From: Paenibacillus sp. ACRRX
GTDB taxonomy: Bacteria > Bacillota > Bacilli > Paenibacillales > Paenibacillaceae
Reading direction: 5' to 3'
NCBI RefSeq assembly: GCF_022346885.1
Contig: NZ_JAKRNK010000005.1
Coordinates: 1-64,000 of the forward strand
DNA length: 64,000 nucleotides
Part shown: positions 26,489 through 35,253 of the stretch, piece after piece
Layout of the letters: each line of letters begins with the position of its first letter
Position numbering within the stretch: position 1 is the first letter of the stretch
Made by a program: the position numbers and the translations under genes
Notes under the pieces: generated by a model
What the model was told of the DNA's origin: nothing
Seen by the model: only the letters and a program-made list of their open reading frames with translations
Databases searched by the model: none

Positions 26489-26968
26489 TTATTCAGCTAT
26501 AGCTTTAAGCGTAAGCTTGCCCCGGCATTTGCCGCATACGTACTTCTTTACATCCACCTTGCGTTTGCGCATATAACGCTGGCCGCATGCCTGACACAAC
26601 AGGAAGTATCGATAAGGTTCCGTACGCTTCTTCCGAATGTCTGGCAAAGCCTTGCAGTACCTAGATCCGCCTACTTCAGCAAGCAAACGTTTAAAATCAG
26701 CGTCTCTATGCTGATAGCCTCTTCCCTCCAAATGCAGATGATAATGGCACAATTCATGCTTGATGATACGTTCCACTTCTTCTGCACCATTAGTCTCCCA
26801 TTGCTTCGGATTAATTTCAATATCATGAGACTTTAAAAGATAGCGGCCTCCTGTCGAAGATAAGCGTGTATTCCACCGTGCGTGATGGCGGAACGGTCTT
26901 CCGAAGTCACGTGCAGATATTTGCTCGATCCAGCGCTGCAGCCCGTCATTGGACCAGTTGTTCGTCAT
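26489..26968 (-). CDS. SprT family metalloprotease-like protein
   Basis: A 159-residue protein of the SprT family. The zinc metalloprotease motif HELCHYHLH (HExxH) lies near residue 70 with a further His in GYQHRDADF. The C-terminus is a zinc ribbon, CQACG and CGKC. Bacterial SprT-like proteins are poorly characterised; the eukaryotic relative Spartan cleaves DNA-protein crosslinks. In Bacillus subtilis the homologue is YdcK. It is followed on the same strand by the HemD-like gene. Domain call is secure, biological role not known. Confidence 0.9.
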   Translation of the reverse strand: MTNNWSNDGLQRWIEQISARDFGRPFRHHARWNTRLSSTGGRYLLKSHDIEINPKQWETNGAEEVERIIKHELCHYHLHLEGRGYQHRDADFKRLLAEVGGSRYCKALPDIRKKRTEPYRYFLLCQACGQRYMRKRKVDVKKYVCGKCRGKLTLKAIAE

Positions 26969-27120
26969 TGTGTCCGCCTTTCATCCATTTAACTGCCAAC
27001 CTGTGCTAAAAGATGATCCTACTTGAATTTGTACTTGAACTCCTTTACACTGTCAAGAGTATCCCATATGAACTTTGCAAATTATACCGATAGAAGTGAC
27101 ATGAAGGAGAGGACTACCCG

Positions 27121-27477
27121 ATGTCGAAGATGCGTTATATCATCTTTCAACAGGACACACAACTGGAGTTCGTCGCAATGCCAGCGGATTACGCCTATCA
27201 ACTAAGCGCGTTGAATCTCCGCTTAAATAAAGAGATTGGCAAGCTGACCGCGAGCAACGTGCCCAGCCTTCCCTTTGCAGTAGCGGAATGTGATCAACTT
27301 GAGCTGCTCCGTGAGCAGGACACGCTGACAAGCGGGATCGAATATATGACACGTCTGGAACAAGCCTTTGCTGCCATCCAGGAAACGGAGTATCCATTGA
27401 TCTCGCTCCTAACCGAGATTCGCGCACTACTTGCGCAGTTGGAACAATGGTATGAGGAAGAAGAAGAGTTGTCATAA
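27121..27477 (+). CDS. Hypothetical protein
   Basis: A 118-residue soluble protein that I do not recognise. It opens with beta-rich MRYIIFQQDTQLEFVAMP and continues with mostly helical, Leu/Glu-rich sequence ending in a run of acidic residues (WYEEEEELS). No membrane segment or catalytic motif is visible. The ATG follows GAAGGAG at 11 bases and a terminator lies directly downstream at 27495-27545, so it is a single-gene unit. It lies between sprT and cmpA. Confidence 0.75.
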   Translation: MSKMRYIIFQQDTQLEFVAMPADYAYQLSALNLRLNKEIGKLTASNVPSLPFAVAECDQLELLREQDTLTSGIEYMTRLEQAFAAIQETEYPLISLLTEIRALLAQLEQWYEEEEELS

Positions 27478-27494
27478 TTACGAATGATATGAAT

Positions 27495-27545
27495 AGACCG
27501 GAAGACCTCTGTATCTAATGCAGTTGGTCTCCGGTCTTTATTTCT
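27495..27545 (+). terminator. Terminator of the 27121-27477 gene
   Basis: AGACCGG-A-AGACC (27495-27507) pairs with GGTCTCCGGTCT (27526-27537) with one bulge, and is followed by TTATTTCTTT. Confidence 0.8.
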
Positions 27546-27631
27546 TTCCTGCGGACCTGCACTTAATTCAACCCCTGCCCATAAGATAGCGGTACAACGA
27601 GAATCCGCATCTCCCCAAAGGAGGTATACTA

Positions 27632-27751
27632 ATGCCGCAATGGTTGAGCAACCAATTGATGCGCGCCTTCCAGAAGAAGGACCGCCGACAAATCAAGCTG
27701 CTGAATGAGTGCTGGTTTTTTTACCGTACGAATCCACAAGCTCGCTATTAA
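27632..27751 (+). CDS. cmpA: Cortex morphogenetic protein CmpA
   Basis: A 39-codon gene starting MPQWLSNQLMRAF and continuing with IKLLNECWFFYRTNP. This matches Bacillus subtilis CmpA (37 residues, MPNWLKKQM..., IKLLNQCWYFYR). In Bacillus, CmpA is a sporulation quality-control protein that delays cortex formation and works with ClpXP to destroy SpoIVA in cells whose spore coat is misassembled. The ATG is preceded by AAAGGAGG at 8 bases, which is optimal, and a terminator follows at 27871. It is direct evidence that this organism forms endospores. I could not find a clear sigma-E promoter by eye. Confidence 0.88.
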   Translation: MPQWLSNQLMRAFQKKDRRQIKLLNECWFFYRTNPQARY

Positions 27752-27870
27752 ATGGAAGCAGCGACGTCTGCAGCGAGCAAATCATGCCTCTTCCCCCCAA
27801 CCGCCCGAGCCTCCAGATGGTAGCAGCGACTCACATCAGCAACCTTAATCTGCGGGCTAGCGCCCATAAG

Positions 27871-27902
27871 TCCCGCGCATCACATACGATGGCGGGATTT
27901 TT
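27871..27902 (+). terminator. Terminator downstream of cmpA
   Basis: TCCCGC (27871) pairs with GCGGGA (27892), extended by ATC/GAT, followed by TTTTT. Confidence 0.75.
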
Positions 27903-27982
27903 CAAATAGTCACAATCTTTAATGATACTCATCCCCTCTTCAAAACACGAATTAATTCATGTCCAGGCTAGAATTAAGTATC

Positions 27983-28960
27983 TTAGTCACCCTTCCGGAT
28001 GCTTTGCAATAAGCTTTCACTGCTTGCTTCCAGCCTCATCGGATAATTAACCGTTAGGTCCGGAGCTGCCGCTTGAACCTGACTGTATACAGCTTGCGAA
28101 GCATATAGCCTGCAGTTTTCGGAACTGGATTGAGCTATAAACTGCCTCAGCGAATCAGGATGATCAATCCCTAATGGGATCGTAACAATATGATCAATGC
28201 CTGCCTCTTCTGCTTTTGCAGCCATCCACTGCCCACCTTTTAAGCCAAGACATACAAAGCCGACTTTCGTACCTGCCTGAAGCTTGGATAGATCAAGCAG
28301 CGCGTTAAATTCGACTGCCGCACCCAGCACGATTAATTCGTGCTTGTCTCCAATGAGTGCTTGTACTTCCTGCTCATGGTTTAAAGTGGTCACAACATAT
28401 TGCGCGCGGCTTAAGCTTTCTTCTAGCAATGAGGGGGAGTACTTTATATCCTCCAAATAGAGCGTTGATGTACGGGCTCCTGTAATACGGACAATTTCTT
28501 GTTCATAAAAGTCATAATCATGCTCTTTACATTCGATAAATAACACTTCAGGCACTTGGCGAACAGGAAGCTGAAACAGTTGCGTATAAGCAAGTCCCGC
28601 TACGGCTAACTCCCGTATATCCAACTGGCGTTCGCACGCTTCATTAGACATGCTGTTCAACAGCTCATACATAACGACTCGGTTTTGCTTAAGCTTTCTT
28701 ACCTGCTCATTATGCTGTACTTCAGTGCCCTTACCTTTCTGGATCGAAACAATGCCTTCATCCTTAAGCTGTATATACACCGCATTAATCGTGTTCCGAT
28801 TAAGTCCAAGCTGTTCAGCCAATTGAACCGCAGGCGGCAAGAGCTCGCCAGGCTGAATTTGCCCAATCCCGATCAGCCACTTCAGCTGTTCTTTCACTTG
28901 CGTGTTAATACTATAGGTTAACGTTGGGTCCACCTGTATTAATAATTGATGCTCGTCCAA
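27983..28960 (-). CDS. GntR family transcriptional regulator
   Basis: DNA-binding regulator of about 325 residues. The N-terminal winged helix (about 10-80) has QIQPGELLPPAVQLAEQLGLNRNTINAVYIQLKDEGIVSIQKGKG, the GntR signature. The C-terminal 230 residues are not an aminotransferase or a UTRA/FCD domain that I recognise; they look like an alpha/beta fold. TTG codons at 28966 and 28960 can both start it; the latter has GGGGGGAG at a better distance (6 bases). It is divergent from the MerR/MFS unit, but nothing shows that it controls those genes. Confidence 0.85.
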   Translation of the reverse strand: MDEHQLLIQVDPTLTYSINTQVKEQLKWLIGIGQIQPGELLPPAVQLAEQLGLNRNTINAVYIQLKDEGIVSIQKGKGTEVQHNEQVRKLKQNRVVMYELLNSMSNEACERQLDIRELAVAGLAYTQLFQLPVRQVPEVLFIECKEHDYDFYEQEIVRITGARTSTLYLEDIKYSPSLLEESLSRAQYVVTTLNHEQEVQALIGDKHELIVLGAAVEFNALLDLSKLQAGTKVGFVCLGLKGGQWMAAKAEEAGIDHIVTIPLGIDHPDSLRQFIAQSSSENCRLYASQAVYSQVQAAAPDLTVNYPMRLEASSESLLQSIRKGD

Positions 28961-29170
28961 AGACAACTCCCCCCGCTATTATTAATCTGTTCATCATCAA
29001 CTCACAAATACATAGTTAAGTAGGATTTTATGATTTTAGCATATCGGAAATGCACATATCACGCAAGCAACCATTCCCCGCTCCTTTCCGTACTCCTACA
29101 AGGACATGGAAGCGTTACACTAAGTTTAACTATACTATATTGATGATAGACTTGTAGTTTCATAACACCC

Positions 29171-29202
29171 TTGACTTTCCCCTGCACGGGAAACTGTATA
29201 CT
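29171..29202 (+). promoter_or_regulatory. MerR-type promoter with dyad in a 20-base spacer
   Basis: TTGACT (29171-29176) and TATACT (29197-29202) are 20 bases apart, too long for normal sigma-A use. Between them lies the dyad TTTCCC-CTGCAC-GGGAAA (29176-29193). This is the classic layout at which a MerR-family activator untwists DNA; it lies directly upstream of a merR gene. Confidence 0.85.
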
Positions 29203-29232
29203 ACCATTATGTTATAGATTGGAGGCAATATT

Positions 29233-30051
29233 TTGTTTAAAATCAGTGAGTTTTCCAGGCTAAGCAAGGTCTCTTTAAAAACACTGCGTTATTATGACCA
29301 GATTGGCATCCTAAAACCGAGAAAGGTGGATCACGATACGGGCTACCGTTACTATTCCGCAGATCAGCTTCTTGAGCTCAACCGAATCTTAATCTATAAA
29401 GAATTGGGTTTCACATTGCCACAAATTACACAGTTGCTCCATGAGGATATTACATTGGAGAATATTCAAGGGATGTTTAAGCTGAAAAGAAGCGAAATCC
29501 AGCAAATCATCGATGCGGAACAAGCCAAACTCCTCAGGATTGAGGAGCGTATGCAGCTTATAGAAAAAGAGGGGCAAGTTGAAACAGGGCAAGAAATCAG
29601 AGTCAAAACAGAAGATGACAAACAGTTTCTTTTTCAGAAAGCACGCGGGAGAGAAGAGGACATTCCAGACCTATTTCGTACATTTAATCAGTTATTAACA
29701 AAGGAAATTCGCGAATTGACTCAAGGGCCTCAGGTTGTTTTGTGGAAAGAAATAGACGGAAATGAGGAAGAGTTTGAGTTTGAAGTCGGTTATTTTTTAA
29801 CCTGTGAGCTGCTATTAATTCCAGACCTATTTCAGCTGCGGACTCTTCCACCTGAGCCGATGATGGCCACTATGGCTTTTCGTTCAAATTCTAGCTTTGC
29901 TTGTACAGCCTGTGTTCATTTAGCTAAATGGATTGAGAAAAATAACTATCAGATCAAGGAAAACGAATCTGGAAGGGAAATATATTTACCATTATCTCCA
30001 GAACAAGATGCACAATTCATAGAAATACAAATTCCAATTATTAATAGATAA
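29233..30051 (+). CDS. MerR family regulator with GyrI-like effector domain
   Basis: A 272-residue activator similar in design to BmrR/BltR. The winged helix-turn-helix is ISEFSRLSKVSLKTLRYYDQIGILKP at residues 3-28, with a dimerisation helix at about 80-115. The C-terminal half resembles a GyrI-like ligand-binding domain, ending in ESGREIYLPLSPEQDAQFIEIQIPI. It would bind a hydrophobic or cationic drug and activate the adjacent MFS exporter. It starts with TTG, supported by GGAGG at 8 bases. Its own promoter has the MerR dyad, so it is probably autoregulated. Codons look more AT-rich than in neighbouring genes, which may hint at transfer. Confidence 0.9.
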   Translation: MFKISEFSRLSKVSLKTLRYYDQIGILKPRKVDHDTGYRYYSADQLLELNRILIYKELGFTLPQITQLLHEDITLENIQGMFKLKRSEIQQIIDAEQAKLLRIEERMQLIEKEGQVETGQEIRVKTEDDKQFLFQKARGREEDIPDLFRTFNQLLTKEIRELTQGPQVVLWKEIDGNEEEFEFEVGYFLTCELLLIPDLFQLRTLPPEPMMATMAFRSNSSFACTACVHLAKWIEKNNYQIKENESGREIYLPLSPEQDAQFIEIQIPIINR

Positions 30052-30072
30052 CTAGAGAAGGAGTGGAGTGAA

Positions 30073-31248
30073 GTGAAAAATAAAGGGATCATCTATGTCC
30101 TGGCACTGGCTGTTTTTCTGATCGGAACCATTGAATACATTATTACAGGAATCATTGAAATGATCGCTTTGGACTTGGGAGTATCTACTTCCGAAGCCGG
30201 GTTACTGGTAACTGTGTTTGCTCTTGCAGCGGCCATAATCGCTCCGATTTTGATTGCATTAACGATAAATGCAGATCGCAAGAAGCTACTGATGGTCACC
30301 CTTACTGTGTTTATTGCCAGCAACGGACTTATGTTTGTAGATCTTGCTTACGAAACAGTACTATGGGTACGAATTATTCAAGGGGCTAGTGGAGGAATCA
30401 CAACCGTAGTAGCCATGGCAGTAGCGACACGACTCGTTGAAAAAGAAAAAAGGGGCAATGCCATCGGTATCATTTTGATGGGGCTTAGCAGTTCGCTAGT
30501 GCTCGGTGTTCCCATCGGCACATTTTTTAGTGAGATGTTTGGATGGAGATTTCTATTTATTTTAATCGGTTTATTAAGTGTTCTTCCATTACTTATTATC
30601 TATAAAAAGGTTCCGGCAATCAAAGAAGAAGAAAAGGTTACCCTCAGAATGCAGTTCTCCATTTTAAGGAATTCAAAAATTCTGACTGCCTTGGTTATTA
30701 CTTTATTTTATATCGGCGGCTATTCTACACTGTTCACTTATATAACGCCTTTCTTGCAAGCCACATCCTCTCTTTCCATAACCGAAATTAGCGGTGTTCT
30801 ATTCCTGGCGGGAATTTGCAGCTTTGTCGGATCAAAAGTGGGCGGACAATTGGCAGATGCAAAGGGATCGAAATTTACAATTTGTCTCGGGCTCCTGTTA
30901 CAAGGGACTTCTCTTCTTTTATTCACTCTAGCAGGTGTCAATTTCTTTTTATTAATCTTGGTGTTCATGATTTTTATGTTAGCAACGTGGAGTATTTCTC
31001 CTGCCCAGCAATTATATCTGGTTACGCTAGCGCCTCGAAATCCGGACATTGCCCTTAGCGTAAATACTTCGTTCATCCAATTTGGTTTTGCACTGGGATC
31101 AGGATTAGGCGGGCTTGTCATCAGTCGTACATCTGTCCTGTATTTGAATTGGCTGGGTTTTGCTGCTGTAAGCATAGCTTTACTTCTTGCCATCTTGCTA
31201 TTTAAAAAAATCAGTATCAAGTCTGGAACCCCTATTGCTACTAAATAA
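30073..31248 (+). CDS. MFS transporter, DHA1 drug-efflux type
   Basis: A 391-residue major facilitator with 12 hydrophobic segments. The opening LALAVFLIGTIEYIITGIIEMIALDLGVSTSEAGLLVTVFALAAAI and motif C-like GLSSSLVLGVPIGTFF near residue 140 are typical of proton-coupled DHA1 exporters such as the YdhP/AraJ group. The start is GTG with AGAAGGAG upstream, 21 bases after the merR stop. Cotranscription with a BmrR-like regulator suggests inducible export of small toxic compounds. The substrate is unknown. Confidence 0.92.
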   Translation: MKNKGIIYVLALAVFLIGTIEYIITGIIEMIALDLGVSTSEAGLLVTVFALAAAIIAPILIALTINADRKKLLMVTLTVFIASNGLMFVDLAYETVLWVRIIQGASGGITTVVAMAVATRLVEKEKRGNAIGIILMGLSSSLVLGVPIGTFFSEMFGWRFLFILIGLLSVLPLLIIYKKVPAIKEEEKVTLRMQFSILRNSKILTALVITLFYIGGYSTLFTYITPFLQATSSLSITEISGVLFLAGICSFVGSKVGGQLADAKGSKFTICLGLLLQGTSLLLFTLAGVNFFLLILVFMIFMLATWSISPAQQLYLVTLAPRNPDIALSVNTSFIQFGFALGSGLGGLVISRTSVLYLNWLGFAAVSIALLLAILLFKKISIKSGTPIATK

Positions 31249-31360
31249 ATATGAAATGGACTGTACTAGGGTGAAACTAAAATAATAATCCGTCTTTTTC
31301 AAGCGGGGCAATCATGTATTCCTCATCCCTTAGCGTGAGCTTAAAAAAATAAGAAAGCAT

Positions 31361-31389
31361 TTGACATGAATAAAAATCACATTTATATT
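31361..31389 (+). promoter_or_regulatory. Sigma-A promoter of the HPP gene
   Basis: TTGACA (31361-31366) and TATATT (31384-31389) are exactly 17 bases apart, 62 bases before the ATG. The -10 lies in an AT-rich palindrome-like stretch, ATTTAT...ATAAAT. Confidence 0.75.
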
Positions 31390-31451
31390 TTAATAAATAA
31401 CTAGTAACCTATGTATTTATTATTTTATATTTTTCAAAGGAGTGATTGTTC

Positions 31452-32033
31452 ATGTCTCAGTCCCAAATTCAATCTCAACCCGCTGCACCTCCGATTCCTG
31501 CGCCTCTTCCAGCTTCAACGGAAGCAGGCAGCTATTGGACTAAGATGTCTACTGCTGCACGGTCACCACTTAAAGTATCCCTGCGCTCGTCGGCTATTGG
31601 GTTTGCCGGCGGGCTCATCTCGATCTTGTTACTCGCTTCTCTAAGCAGTTGGACCTCAACACTGTGGATAATGGCTCCCTTCGGTGCCAGTGCTGTCCTG
31701 GCCTTTGGACTTTGGGATGCGCCTTTATCGCAGCCCCGCAACATTATCGGCGGGCATTTGATCTCCACTTGTATCGGCTTATGTGTGTATCATTTATTTG
31801 GGTCAAGTCCGATGACGCTTGCACTTGGTGTTGGCGTTGCAATCGGTGCCATGATGCTCACCAAGACGACTCATCCTCCGGCAGGTGCCGATCCGATTGT
31901 CGTTATCACAGCTGGCTGCAGTTGGTCATATCTAGTCAGTCCCGTGCTGATCGGCTCACTCCTTATCGTCCTGCTCGCCCTGCTAATCAATAATCTGGAA
32001 CCCGGAAGACGCTACCCGACGTTCTGGTATTAA
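31452..32033 (+). CDS. HPP family membrane protein
   Basis: A 193-residue integral membrane protein with four hydrophobic segments and the family motif HPPAGADP near residue 140. A Pro/Ala-rich, probably cytoplasmic N-terminus of about 35 residues precedes the first helix. Members of the HPP family are poorly known; a plant chloroplast relative transports nitrite, so a role in small-anion transport is possible but unproven. The ATG at 31452 has AAAGGAG at 9 bases. It has a strong consensus promoter and converges on the small gene at 32049-32369 with only 15 bases between the stops. Confidence 0.88.
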   Translation: MSQSQIQSQPAAPPIPAPLPASTEAGSYWTKMSTAARSPLKVSLRSSAIGFAGGLISILLLASLSSWTSTLWIMAPFGASAVLAFGLWDAPLSQPRNIIGGHLISTCIGLCVYHLFGSSPMTLALGVGVAIGAMMLTKTTHPPAGADPIVVITAGCSWSYLVSPVLIGSLLIVLLALLINNLEPGRRYPTFWY

Positions 32034-32041
32034 CCTTTGAG

Positions 32042-32079
32042 CAAGAGGCTACAGCTTCTTTCGTTGCTTCAGCCTCTTG
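32042..32079. terminator. Hairpin at the junction of convergent genes
   Basis: CAAGAGGCT (32042) and AGCCTCTTG (32071) can pair. The hairpin overlaps the 3' end of the minus-strand gene, so it can stop the HPP transcript but lies too early for the other. No strong T tract. Confidence 0.4.
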
Positions 32080-32369
32080 ATGCTGGCTAGCACAACTTCG
32101 TCGATCTGTTCTGTATTAAGCGGTTCATCTTTCTGTTCATCTTTCTTTTGCTCTTCCTCCGCTTTCTCTTGATTAGCCTTGATAAGGGAAGCAAGTGCAA
32201 TAATACTGCCAAAGGCTCCTAGGTAACCTGCAATTAAGGCAAGATCGTCGGATGTCAGCTCATATTTATTATTGGTGATGTTCTCCGCCATATCGGAGAG
32301 TTGGGATTGCGCCAGAAGTGGATTACTGACGGAGATCCCTCTGTTACTCTTCCTGCAGCGTTTCGCCAT
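32049..32369 (-). CDS. Small hypothetical protein with one membrane helix
   Basis: A 106-residue protein of unknown function. A basic N-terminus (MAKRCRKSNRG) is followed by ELTSDDLALIAGYLGAFGSIIALASLIKANQEK, which contains one hydrophobic helix, then a highly charged Lys/Glu tail ending in LKQRKKL. GGGAGGG precedes the ATG. It is transcribed toward the HPP gene. I know no characterised homologue. Confidence 0.7.
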   Translation of the reverse strand: MAKRCRKSNRGISVSNPLLAQSQLSDMAENITNNKYELTSDDLALIAGYLGAFGSIIALASLIKANQEKAEEEQKKDEQKDEPLNTEQIDEVVLASIKRLKQRKKL

Positions 32370-32472
32370 AGTCCCATCCCTCCCCTTTATAGGAGTCCAT
32401 ATCTGCCTAACTGTAGCATATGAACATTTAGGTGGCAGTGTCAGGGCGAGCGCCTATCTCAATAGCAAAAAG

Positions 32473-32497
32473 CCTACCTGTCTTCAAGACAGGTAGG
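32473..32497 (-). terminator. Terminator of tex
   Basis: Perfect 10-bp arms CCTACCTGTC/GACAGGTAGG with loop TTCAA; on the minus strand the hairpin is followed by GCTTTTTG. It lies 50 bases past the tex stop. Confidence 0.85.
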
Positions 32498-32546
32498 TTT
32501 AACTTTACACAAATTGTACTTTGTACAGCTTATTTTTGAGTTCCAT

Positions 32547-34778
32547 TTATTGCTCCGGTGCCCGCATCGTTAATCCGACTCTACCCTTTTTAAGATCCAC
32601 ACTAAGTACCCATACCGTTACGTTATCTCCCACAGATACAACATCCAACGGATGTTTAACGAAGCGGCCACTTAGTTGTGAAATATGAACCAGTCCGTCA
32701 TTTTTAATCCCAATGTCTACAAACGCACCAAAGTCGATCACATTACGAACCGTTCCTTGCAACTCCATGCCCGGTTTTAAGTCTTCGATCTGCAGCACAT
32801 CCGTACGGAAGATTGGCGGCGCAAGTTCTTCGCGCGGATCACGCCCTGGACGGAGCAAGCTGTCCACAATGTCCTTTAATGTGGGAATGCCTACGCCAAG
32901 CTGATCAGCAAGAACCGCAGCATCTGCTTGAGCAAGCTTATCCGTCAATTCTTTTGTTCCGATTGCACTGTCCATTACGCCAAGCTGCTTAAAGAGTTGC
33001 GCAACTACCTTATACGATTCCGGATGAATCGGTGTGCTGTCGAGCGTATTCATCCCATCCGTAATCCGCATAAAACCGATACACTGCTCGTACGCTTTTG
33101 GCCCTAAGCGAGGGACTTTCTGCAAAAGTCGGCGTTCTGTAAACTTGCCGTTTTCCTCTCGATACTTGACAATATTTTTGGCCAAAGTTGTATTTATTCC
33201 TGAAACGTAAGATAGCAGCGATGGTGACGCGGTATTCACATCCACACCAACATGGTTTACGGCCGATTCCACAACCGCGCCCAAGCTTTCTTCAAGCCGC
33301 TTAGGTGCCACATCATGTTGGTATTGTCCTACGCCGATCGCTTTTGGATCAATCTTAACAAGCTCAGCCAGCGGATCTTGCATCCGGCGTGCGATCGAAG
33401 CCGCACTTCGCTCTGCAACATCCAGATCCGGGAATTCCTCTTGTGCTAGCTTGGAAGCCGAGTATACACTCGCTCCGGCCTCATTAACAATGACATACTG
33501 CAGCAGCTCGCCTTTCTCCGCTTTACGTTTGCTGATCCAATCGGCCACAAATTGCTCTGTCTCACGCGATGCGGTGCCATTCCCAATAACGACTAACTCC
33601 ACATCGTAACGATCAGCCAGTTCTGTAAAGGTACGTTCCGCTTCCTTTACCTTGTGATGCGGCGCCGTCGGATAAGTGACCGCCACCTGCAGCAGCTTGC
33701 CCGTATCATCAACCACTGCCAGCTTACAGCCCGTACGAAAAGCCGGATCGACACCAAGCACTGTCTTCCCCTTAACCGGAGGCTGTAAAAGCAGGCTGCG
33801 CAAATTGCTCGCAAATACTTGAATCGCCTGTTCTTCTGCTTTCTCCGTCAGTTCATTGCGCACATCGCGTTCTATAGACGGCGCAATTAGGCGCTTGTAA
33901 GCATCCTCTGCCGTCGTGATTAGCAAATTACGAACGATAGATGCCCCACGAATCGTCTTGCGTTCCATATAAGCCGCTATTTTCTCAGTTGGCACATCGA
34001 GGCCGACTTTTAATATGTCCTCTCGTTCGCCGCGATTAATGGCCAGAATGCGGTGTGATGGCAAGCGTTTCACAGGCTCCTGATAGGCATAATACATTTC
34101 GTATACGGTCTCTTGCTCTTTATCCTTCGCTTCCGTACGCAAAATGCCTTGATCAAACGTATATTGGCGGACCCATTTACGTATATCAGGGTCGTCTCCG
34201 ATCATTTCTGCAATAATATCAAGCGCTCCCTGAAGTGCTTGTTCATGACTTTCGACACCTTTGTCAGCATCAACATAGTTTGCTGCCTCTGCCTCTACAC
34301 TACCAGTCTTCGGTTCAGTCAGTATCCAGCTCGCAAGCGGCTCCAGACCGCGCTCCTTAGCAACGCTTGCCCGTGTCTTCCGCTTCTGGCGATAAGGACG
34401 ATACAAGTCCTCTACTTCTTGCAGCTTGATTGACTTCACGATAGATTGCTGCAGCTCATCCGTAAGCTTATCCTGCTCGTCGATCAGACGCAGCACTTCC
34501 CGCTTACGTTCCTCTAATCCACGCAAATACCCAAGTCGTTCTTCGATAGCACGAAGCTGGTTTTCGTCAAGCTCACCTGTCATTTCTTTGCGGTAACGAG
34601 CAATAAATGGAATTGTATTTCCTTCGTCCAACAGCTCGATGGTACGTTGAACTTGTCCCTTCCCAAGAGACAATTCAGCCATGAGCTGCTTAAGCAAACG
34701 TTCTGGTTCGCTTGCTTTCATCTGTTCAATCGACGCATCCAACGCCTTGTATTCTTTCGTTTCATCACGTACGGTCAT
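32547..34778 (-). CDS. tex: Tex family RNA-binding transcription accessory protein
   Basis: A 743-residue, highly conserved cytoplasmic nucleic-acid-binding protein linked to transcription and stress tolerance. The N-terminal helical Tex domain (LLDEGNTIPFIARYRKEMTGELDE, about 47-70) is followed by a YqgF/RuvX-like RNase H fold (about 340-460; VLGVDPAFRTGCKLAVVDDTG), tandem helix-hairpin-helix motifs (about 510-590; VNTASPSLLSYVSGINTTLAKNIVKYREENG) and a C-terminal S1 domain (about 660-735; GMELQGTVRNVIDFGAFVDIG). Length and order are normal. GGAAAGGAAG precedes the ATG. It is a single-gene unit. Confidence 0.97.
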   Translation of the reverse strand: MTVRDETKEYKALDASIEQMKASEPERLLKQLMAELSLGKGQVQRTIELLDEGNTIPFIARYRKEMTGELDENQLRAIEERLGYLRGLEERKREVLRLIDEQDKLTDELQQSIVKSIKLQEVEDLYRPYRQKRKTRASVAKERGLEPLASWILTEPKTGSVEAEAANYVDADKGVESHEQALQGALDIIAEMIGDDPDIRKWVRQYTFDQGILRTEAKDKEQETVYEMYYAYQEPVKRLPSHRILAINRGEREDILKVGLDVPTEKIAAYMERKTIRGASIVRNLLITTAEDAYKRLIAPSIERDVRNELTEKAEEQAIQVFASNLRSLLLQPPVKGKTVLGVDPAFRTGCKLAVVDDTGKLLQVAVTYPTAPHHKVKEAERTFTELADRYDVELVVIGNGTASRETEQFVADWISKRKAEKGELLQYVIVNEAGASVYSASKLAQEEFPDLDVAERSAASIARRMQDPLAELVKIDPKAIGVGQYQHDVAPKRLEESLGAVVESAVNHVGVDVNTASPSLLSYVSGINTTLAKNIVKYREENGKFTERRLLQKVPRLGPKAYEQCIGFMRITDGMNTLDSTPIHPESYKVVAQLFKQLGVMDSAIGTKELTDKLAQADAAVLADQLGVGIPTLKDIVDSLLRPGRDPREELAPPIFRTDVLQIEDLKPGMELQGTVRNVIDFGAFVDIGIKNDGLVHISQLSGRFVKHPLDVVSVGDNVTVWVLSVDLKKGRVGLTMRAPEQ

Positions 34779-35202
34779 GTATAAACTTCCTTTCCATACC
34801 TGTTCGTGTAACCCTTTACAAGCTTATCCCTTATTGTCGCAAAAATTAACTATAAAATCCACTCTTTATGTATTGCAGCTTTTCCAGAACTTTAACACTT
34901 GCAAATGGCTCGATGTCCATACTGCAGCTACACATTTCTTCTACCTCTCTGCTTTGATCTAGGCAGTGAACAGGTACGGATATTAAAGAATAAAGAAAAC
35001 CACGACAGGAAACACATCTGAAAACTTTATTAAGGGTTAGTCTTCTGTAGTATGCTGGCACTCATTGTCTGTCCGTCTCTGACCAGATCTCAAACCACAT
35101 CAGTTATATTTTGTGTCGGATCCATATGCAGCGTCAACAATGCAGAGTAGAGCAATACTCCTATATGGATGATCACGTGCGCACTTCTACCTATAGATAC
35201 AA
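34779..35202. other. Gene-free region between tex and ndoA
   Basis: About 420 bases. It must hold the tex promoter, but no convincing gene, riboswitch or repeat was seen. A 71-codon frame on the minus strand (34846-35061) lacks a ribosome binding site and protein-like sequence. Confidence 0.4.
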
Positions 35203-35239
35203 AGAGAAGGGATCGGCTCGATGCGCCAATCCCTTCTCT
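35203..35239 (-). terminator. Terminator of the alr-ndoAI-ndoA unit
   Basis: Eleven-bp arms AGAGAAGGGAT (35203) and ATCCCTTCTCT (35229) form a strong stem 15 bases past the ndoA stop; the T tract is weak. Confidence 0.75.
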
Positions 35240-35253
35240 AACTAATGTACCTA

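Noticed and set aside
34846..35061. 71-codon minus-strand frame between tex and ndoA
   Set aside because: No ribosome binding site and no recognisable sequence.
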